A stretch of DNA of 64,000 bases, from contig NZ_JAFGZD010000004.1 of the NCBI RefSeq assembly GCF_017165765.1, positions 186,001 through 250,000 of the forward strand, read 5' to 3'. Positions 59,944-64,000 of this stretch are shown here, one piece after another. The position numbers were made by a program, and so were the translations under genes. Every line of letters begins with the position of its first letter. Positions within the stretch are counted from its first letter, which is position 1. Below the pieces are notes generated by a model that did no database searches, had not been told where the DNA came from, and saw only the letters and a list, made by a program, of their open reading frames with translations. This DNA comes from Pseudomonas capsici. Lineage in GTDB: Bacteria > Pseudomonadota > Gammaproteobacteria > Pseudomonadales > Pseudomonadaceae.

Positions 59944-62208
59944 ATGAGCGACTCCCTTGACCTCAGCCTGGATGGCGTAGAACGCCGATCACTGGCTGAC
60001 TTCACCGAACAGGCCTACCTCAACTACTCCATGTACGTCATCATGGATCGTGCCTTGCCGCATATCGGTGATGGCCTCAAGCCTGTACAGCGACGCATTG
60101 TCTACGCCATGAGCGAGTTGGGCCTCGGTGCCGACTCCAAGCACAAGAAGTCCGCTCGTACCGTGGGCGACGTGCTCGGCAAGTTTCACCCACACGGCGA
60201 CTCGGCCTGCTACGAAGCCATGGTCCTGATGGCTCAGCCGTTCAGCTATCGCTATACGCTAGTGGACGGGCAGGGCAACTGGGGTGCGCCGGACGATCCC
60301 AAATCGTTCGCGGCCATGCGCTACACCGAAGCCAGGCTGTCGCGTTATTCCGAAGTGCTGCTCAGCGAACTGGGCCAGGGCACTGTGGACTGGGTGCCGA
60401 ACTTCGACGGAACCCTGGATGAACCTGCCGTCTTGCCGGCGCGTTTGCCGAATATCCTGCTCAATGGCACCACCGGCATCGCCGTGGGCATGGCCACCGA
60501 CGTACCGCCACACAACCTGCGGGAAGTGGCCAGCGCCTGTGTGCATCTGCTCGATGATCCCAAGGCCAGCATCGAAGACCTGTGCGGACACGTCAAAGGC
60601 CCGGATTATCCGACCGAAGCGGAAGTCATCACGCCACAGGCCGACTTGCTGAAGATCTACGAAACCGGCCGCGGCTCGGTGCGCATGCGTGCCGTATACC
60701 GCGTCGAAGATGGTGACATCGTGGTCACCGCGCTGCCGCATCAGGTGTCCGGTGCCAAGGTGCTGGAACAGATCGCTGCCCAGATGCAGGCCAAGAAGCT
60801 GCCGATGGTGGCCGACCTGCGCGACGAATCCGATCACGAAAACCCTTGCCGTATCGTCATTATCCCGCGCTCCAACCGGGTTGAAGTCGACGAACTGATG
60901 CAGCATCTGTTCGCCACTACCGATCTGGAATCCAGCTATCGGGTGAACATCAACATCATCGGCCTGGACGGCAAGCCGCAGCTCAAGAACCTGAAAACAC
61001 TGCTCAACGAGTGGCTGACATTCCGTATCGCTACCGTGCGTCGTCGCCTGCAGTACCGCCTCGACAAGGTCGAGCATCGCCTGCACCTGTTGGACGGTTT
61101 GCTCACGGCGTATCTGAATCTGGATGAAGTAATCCACATCATCCGTACTGCCGAACACCCGCGTGCCGAACTGATCGCCCGCTTCGGCCTCTCGGAAATC
61201 CAGGCCGACTACATCCTCGATACCCGTCTGCGTCAGTTGGCGCGTCTGGAAGAGATGAAGCTGCGCAGCGAGCAGGAAGCATTGCTCAAGGAACAGGCCA
61301 AGCTTCAGGCTCTGCTGGGCAGTGAATCCAAGCTGCGCAAGTTGGTGCGTGCCGAGCTGATTGCCGATGCCGAAACCTATGGCGATGACCGCCGTTCGCC
61401 TATCGTTGCGCGGGCTGAAGCCAAGGCACTGTCCGAAAACGAGCTGATGCCGACCGAGCCGGTAACGGTCGTATTGTCCGAAAAAGGCTGGGTGCGTTGC
61501 GCCAAGGGCCATGATGTCGACGCCACGGGGCTTTCCTATAAAGCAGGTGATGGCTTTAAGGCATCGGCCATCGGACGATCCAACCAGTTTGCGGTTTTTA
61601 TCGACTCGACCGGACGCAGTTATTCTGTGCCTGTTAGCGGGACCCAGGGGTTACCCAACGCTCGCGGTCAGGGCGAGCCGTTGACTGGCAGGCTGCAACC
61701 ACCGCCAGGCGCGACCTTCGAGTGCGTACTGCTGCCCGATGACGAGTCGCTGTATGTAATCGCTTCCGATGCCGGTTACGGTTTTGTGGTAAAAGGTGAA
61801 GACCTGCAAGCCAAGAACAAGGCTGGCAAGGCACTTTTGAGCCTGCCGACAGGCGCAAAAGTCATCCTGCCGCGGCCTGTGGCCGATCGGGAGCAGAACT
61901 GGCTGGCCGCTGTGACCACTGAAGGTCGGTTGCTGGTGTTCAGAATCAGCGATTTGCCGCAACTGGGCAAAGGCAAGGGCAACAAGATCATTGGTATTCC
62001 GGGCGAGCGTGTGGCGAGCCGGGAAGAGTACGTGACAGATCTGGCGGTAATCCCGCAAGGCGCTACGCTGGTGCTTCAGGCCGGCAAACGCACCCTGTCG
62101 CTCAAGGCCGATGACCTGGAACATTACAAAGGAGAACGTGGACGACGAGGGAACAAACTGCCAAGAGGCTTCCAGCGTGTGGATACCTTGTTGGTGGAAA
62201 ACAGCTAG
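59944..62208 (+). CDS. parC: ParC, topoisomerase IV subunit A
   Basis: 754 aa. The breakage-reunion domain has the active-site tyrosine Y127 ([11 protein letters not shown]). The quinolone-resistance region reads [10 protein letters not shown] with S87 and E91, the residues of susceptible strains. The C-terminal beta-pinwheel ends at [19 protein letters not shown] 59944 is next to GAGG. Confidence 0.97.
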   Translation: MSDSLDLSLDGVERRSLADFTEQAYLNYSMYVIMDRALPHIGDGLKPVQRRIVYAMSELGLGADSKHKKSARTVGDVLGKFHPHGDSACYEAMVLMAQPFSYRYTLVDGQGNWGAPDDPKSFAAMRYTEARLSRYSEVLLSELGQGTVDWVPNFDGTLDEPAVLPARLPNILLNGTTGIAVGMATDVPPHNLREVASACVHLLDDPKASIEDLCGHVKGPDYPTEAEVITPQADLLKIYETGRGSVRMRAVYRVEDGDIVVTALPHQVSGAKVLEQIAAQMQAKKLPMVADLRDESDHENPCRIVIIPRSNRVEVDELMQHLFATTDLESSYRVNINIIGLDGKPQLKNLKTLLNEWLTFRIATVRRRLQYRLDKVEHRLHLLDGLLTAYLNLDEVIHIIRTAEHPRAELIARFGLSEIQADYILDTRLRQLARLEEMKLRSEQEALLKEQAKLQALLGSESKLRKLVRAELIADAETYGDDRRSPIVARAEAKALSENELMPTEPVTVVLSEKGWVRCAKGHDVDATGLSYKAGDGFKASAIGRSNQFAVFIDSTGRSYSVPVSGTQGLPNARGQGEPLTGRLQPPPGATFECVLLPDDESLYVIASDAGYGFVVKGEDLQAKNKAGKALLSLPTGAKVILPRPVADREQNWLAAVTTEGRLLVFRISDLPQLGKGKGNKIIGIPGERVASREEYVTDLAVIPQGATLVLQAGKRTLSLKADDLEHYKGERGRRGNKLPRGFQRVDTLLVENS

Positions 62209-62388
62209 GAATATTCATTTAGAGCCAGCGGTCTTCGTTTTGCCATGAAGATCGACGCATAATCGCTGGAGTCATGGCGAATATTCACGGATGATATGGT
62301 GTCTTGCGGTCTCGGCATGGCTTAGTGCCTGTACGAGCCTATAAGTATCTACACTGTGGCCGCCCGTGGTGGCCACCTGGATGGGACG

Positions 62389-63084
62389 ATGAATTTTCTA
62401 CGCCTTCCCTTTATCTTGTTGATAACGGGCGTTTTAGGTCTGGCTGGTTGCAGCATGCACCAGCCAATGGCGCTCTATCAGCTCGATAGTGGTGACCCGG
62501 GCCAGCCGAAGCAGAGCACCGGGCTTGCCGTTTTGCTGGGTCCGGTTTCAGTTGCCGACTATCTGCAGCGTGAAACCCTGTTGCAACGTCAGCCTGACGG
62601 TACGCTGACGGCTTCATCCGACGGCCGCTGGGCCGGTAACCTTTCCTCGGACATTGACCAGCTTCTGCTGCGTCAACTGGCCTGGAAGCTGGACAGTCAA
62701 CGTGTCGTACTGGCCCCTGCCGTTGCGAACTTCAAGCCTGATGTCCAGATCGTGTTGTCGATCACCCGCCTGGATTCGGGAGCCAAACAGCCCGCTGTGC
62801 TCGATGCACAATGGCGTTTGCTGGACCGCAAGGGCAATGTTCGTGACAGCCGTCTGGTCCACCTCGAAGAGGTCCACACCGGTGGTTCTGCCGATCAGGT
62901 CCGGGCGCAGGGTCTCTTGCTGCAGCGTCTGGCCGATCAGGTGAGCATGGCGGTCAAGCCGATAGCTTGGCAGGTCGTCGATGAGCCCAAGAAAGCTCCG
63001 GTTGTGAAAGCCAAGGAGCCCGATAAGCCGAAGATCCCGATGGCTTCACCGATACGCACAGACCTTGAAGTGTTCCGCTTCTAA
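62389..63084 (+). CDS. PqiC/YmbA-type outer-membrane lipoprotein
   Basis: 231 aa. The lipobox is LAGC (ITGVLGLAGCSMHQP). The ABC-type transport auxiliary domain follows, with YQLDSGDPGQ, LLGPVSVADYLQRETLL, WAGNLSSDIDQLLLRQLAWKL and WRLLDRKGN. PqiC works with the MCE protein PqiB in lipid transport between membranes, but no pqiAB is adjacent here. ATG 62389 begins the signal peptide; an upstream GTG at 62356 extends it without reason. The C-terminal ~35 residues are Lys/Pro-rich and probably disordered. The 180 bases before it show no gene. Confidence 0.8.
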   Translation: MNFLRLPFILLITGVLGLAGCSMHQPMALYQLDSGDPGQPKQSTGLAVLLGPVSVADYLQRETLLQRQPDGTLTASSDGRWAGNLSSDIDQLLLRQLAWKLDSQRVVLAPAVANFKPDVQIVLSITRLDSGAKQPAVLDAQWRLLDRKGNVRDSRLVHLEEVHTGGSADQVRAQGLLLQRLADQVSMAVKPIAWQVVDEPKKAPVVKAKEPDKPKIPMASPIRTDLEVFRF

Positions 63085-63100
63085 GTACTGAGCCACAAAA

Positions 63101-63126
63101 AAGCCCGCAGCGATGCGGGCTTTTTG
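63101..63126 (+). terminator. Intrinsic terminator after the PqiC-like gene
   Basis: GCCCGC (63103-63108) and GCGGGC (63115-63120) form the stem, followed by TTTTT on the plus strand. The preceding A6 makes it usable in both directions. Confidence 0.88.
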
Positions 63127-63199
63127 TTGGCTCCAATCCGGGTTTTCTTCGGATGGGCGGGCCACTCGCGGATAAGTCCTGCGAGCGGGTGTGATTTCC

Positions 63200-63292
63200 G
63201 GTGGGAGCGGATTCATTCGCGAGGGGCCGATACATCCGATAGAGATATATCGTTTCTATTGCCGTCTCGCGGATAAATCCGCTCCTGCAGAG
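63200..63292. repeat. REP-like inverted pair
   Basis: GTGGGAGCGGATTCATTCGCG (start near 63200) and CTCGCGGATAAATCCGCTCC (ending about 63288) face each other across ~45 bases. The same sequence family forms the hairpins at 44126 and 48946 and a half copy near 20700. Confidence 0.6.
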
Positions 63293-63299
63293 GCCGAGT

Positions 63300-64000
63300 T
63301 CAGGCCTTGTGCGTCTCATGCATCCGCGCCAGCTGGCGTTCCAGCATGGACGGGTAAGGCTCCATCAGGCGTTCGACGCAGCAGGCACCTTCCGGGCTTG
63401 CGATCGGGCGGATGCGGGCGCGTTGGCGGATCAGGGTGTCGTCGTTGATCTTGCGCTCCACCAGCAGCAGGTTGCGGCTGTGCTGGGACAGCGCCAGTGC
63501 ATCCTGGGCGGTTTCGGTCAGCAGCAGATCGATCTGGCTCAGGCCGGACAGACCTTCACCCAGCGTCAGGCCCAGCTGCAATTGCAGGGTAATGCCGCTG
63601 TCGGCGACTTCGATCTGCAAGGCATGGCTCAAGGCGCGCAGCAGTTCGCCACAGCAGATCGCATTGGTCAGGTAATCCTCACCGCTTTCCTGGCTGTGGA
63701 ACAGCATCAGCGTGCTGCCGTCATTCAGGGTGTGCAGCTCGCTGTCATACAGCGAGGCCGCCTGATCGAGGCAGTCGCGATAGCGTTGCAGCAGATCGGT
63801 CAGGCGCGCGCGCGGCAGGCGGCGCAGTTGATCCTGAGCACCCAGTTGCACAGCCAGTACCGCGCTGTGCTGTGGCTCGCCAGGAGTGGACAATGCGGCA
63901 GCCGGGCGAATGGCCGGGGTGTTGCTGGAGTTGTCGCGAAGATCGGCAAACGGATCTTCCTCGTCCTCTTCATCTTCTTCGGCCACGAAGCGACGCTGAG
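63300..64000 (-). CDS. C-terminal part of an AhpA/YtjB-family-like protein (5' truncated)
   Basis: The frame continues past the window edge, so at least 233 residues of a longer protein are present. An acidic linker (EEDEEDEEDPFADL) precedes a domain resembling a class III nucleotide-cyclase fold: VLAVQLGAQDQLRRLPRARL, then LHTLNDGSTLMLF and LQLQLGLTLGEGLSG. The catalytic metal Asp residues of true cyclases are not evident. In Pseudomonas a protein with an Smp/YtjB-like N-terminus and this type of C-terminus lies next to serB near parC; I infer this is the same but cannot see the N-terminal half. Confidence 0.5.
   Translation of the reverse strand, partial: QRRFVAEEDEEDEEDPFADLRDNSSNTPAIRPAAALSTPGEPQHSAVLAVQLGAQDQLRRLPRARLTDLLQRYRDCLDQAASLYDSELHTLNDGSTLMLFHSQESGEDYLTNAICCGELLRALSHALQIEVADSGITLQLQLGLTLGEGLSGLSQIDLLLTETAQDALALSQHSRNLLLVERKINDDTLIRQRARIRPIASPEGACCVERLMEPYPSMLERQLARMHETHKA

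Overview
The window is chromosomal DNA of a fluorescent-type Pseudomonas, most likely from the P. syringae group. This rests on protein content and on gene order matching two stretches of the P. aeruginosa PAO1 map as I remember it: the dgcB-etf-gbcA-gbcB betaine block, and msrA-dipA-aceF-aceE-glnE-LPS core-hldE-waaA-tolC-thiC-nudF-cpdA-parE-parC. GC content is high. Genes are packed with many 4-base ATGA/TTGA overlaps. I see no rRNA, tRNA, IS element, prophage or CRISPR array.

Layout. 1-6.5 kb: glycine betaine/dimethylglycine catabolism: the end of dgcB, two electron-transfer flavoprotein genes, and divergent gbcA/gbcB. Between etfB and gbcA lies a roughly 0.8-kb non-coding tract built of imperfect repeats, each starting with a DnaA-box-like sequence. 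6.5-8.1 kb: a small accessory patch with an 86-aa protein, a possible leader peptide and a seven-bladed beta-propeller protein. 8.2-20.7 kb: rlmJ, msrA, the c-di-GMP phosphodiesterase dipA, the pyruvate dehydrogenase genes aceEF with paired operators upstream, and glnE.

20.8-44.1 kb: lipopolysaccharide core assembly. waaF, waaC and waaG build the inner core. A run of kinase-like proteins (WaaP, WapP, WapQ, a two-domain kinase, and a separate small kinase) phosphorylate or otherwise service it. A carbamoyltransferase, two glycosyltransferases, a Mig-14-like protein, the PIG-L deacetylase DnpA, the flippase MsbA and HldE (ADP-heptose synthesis) complete it. A 2,036-codon toxin-like gene on the opposite strand sits inside this cluster. 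Its C-terminus holds two EreA/ChaN-like (HopBA1/PMT C2-type) domains; the first has lost most of its key residues.

44.1-64 kb: housekeeping and envelope genes: a conserved hypothetical, an aldo/keto reductase coupled to an FAD oxidoreductase, an SMR transporter, waaA, tolC, a TPP riboswitch with thiC, a DUF3298 lipoprotein, then the nudF-DUF1249-cpdA-yqiA-parE-esterase-like-retropepsin-parC row, a PqiC-type lipoprotein, and the 3' part of an AhpA/YtjB-like gene cut by the window end.

The best candidates for something undescribed are the DnaA-box repeat tract at 1.4-3.8 kb and the tandem active/degenerate toxin domains at 27.8-33.9 kb.
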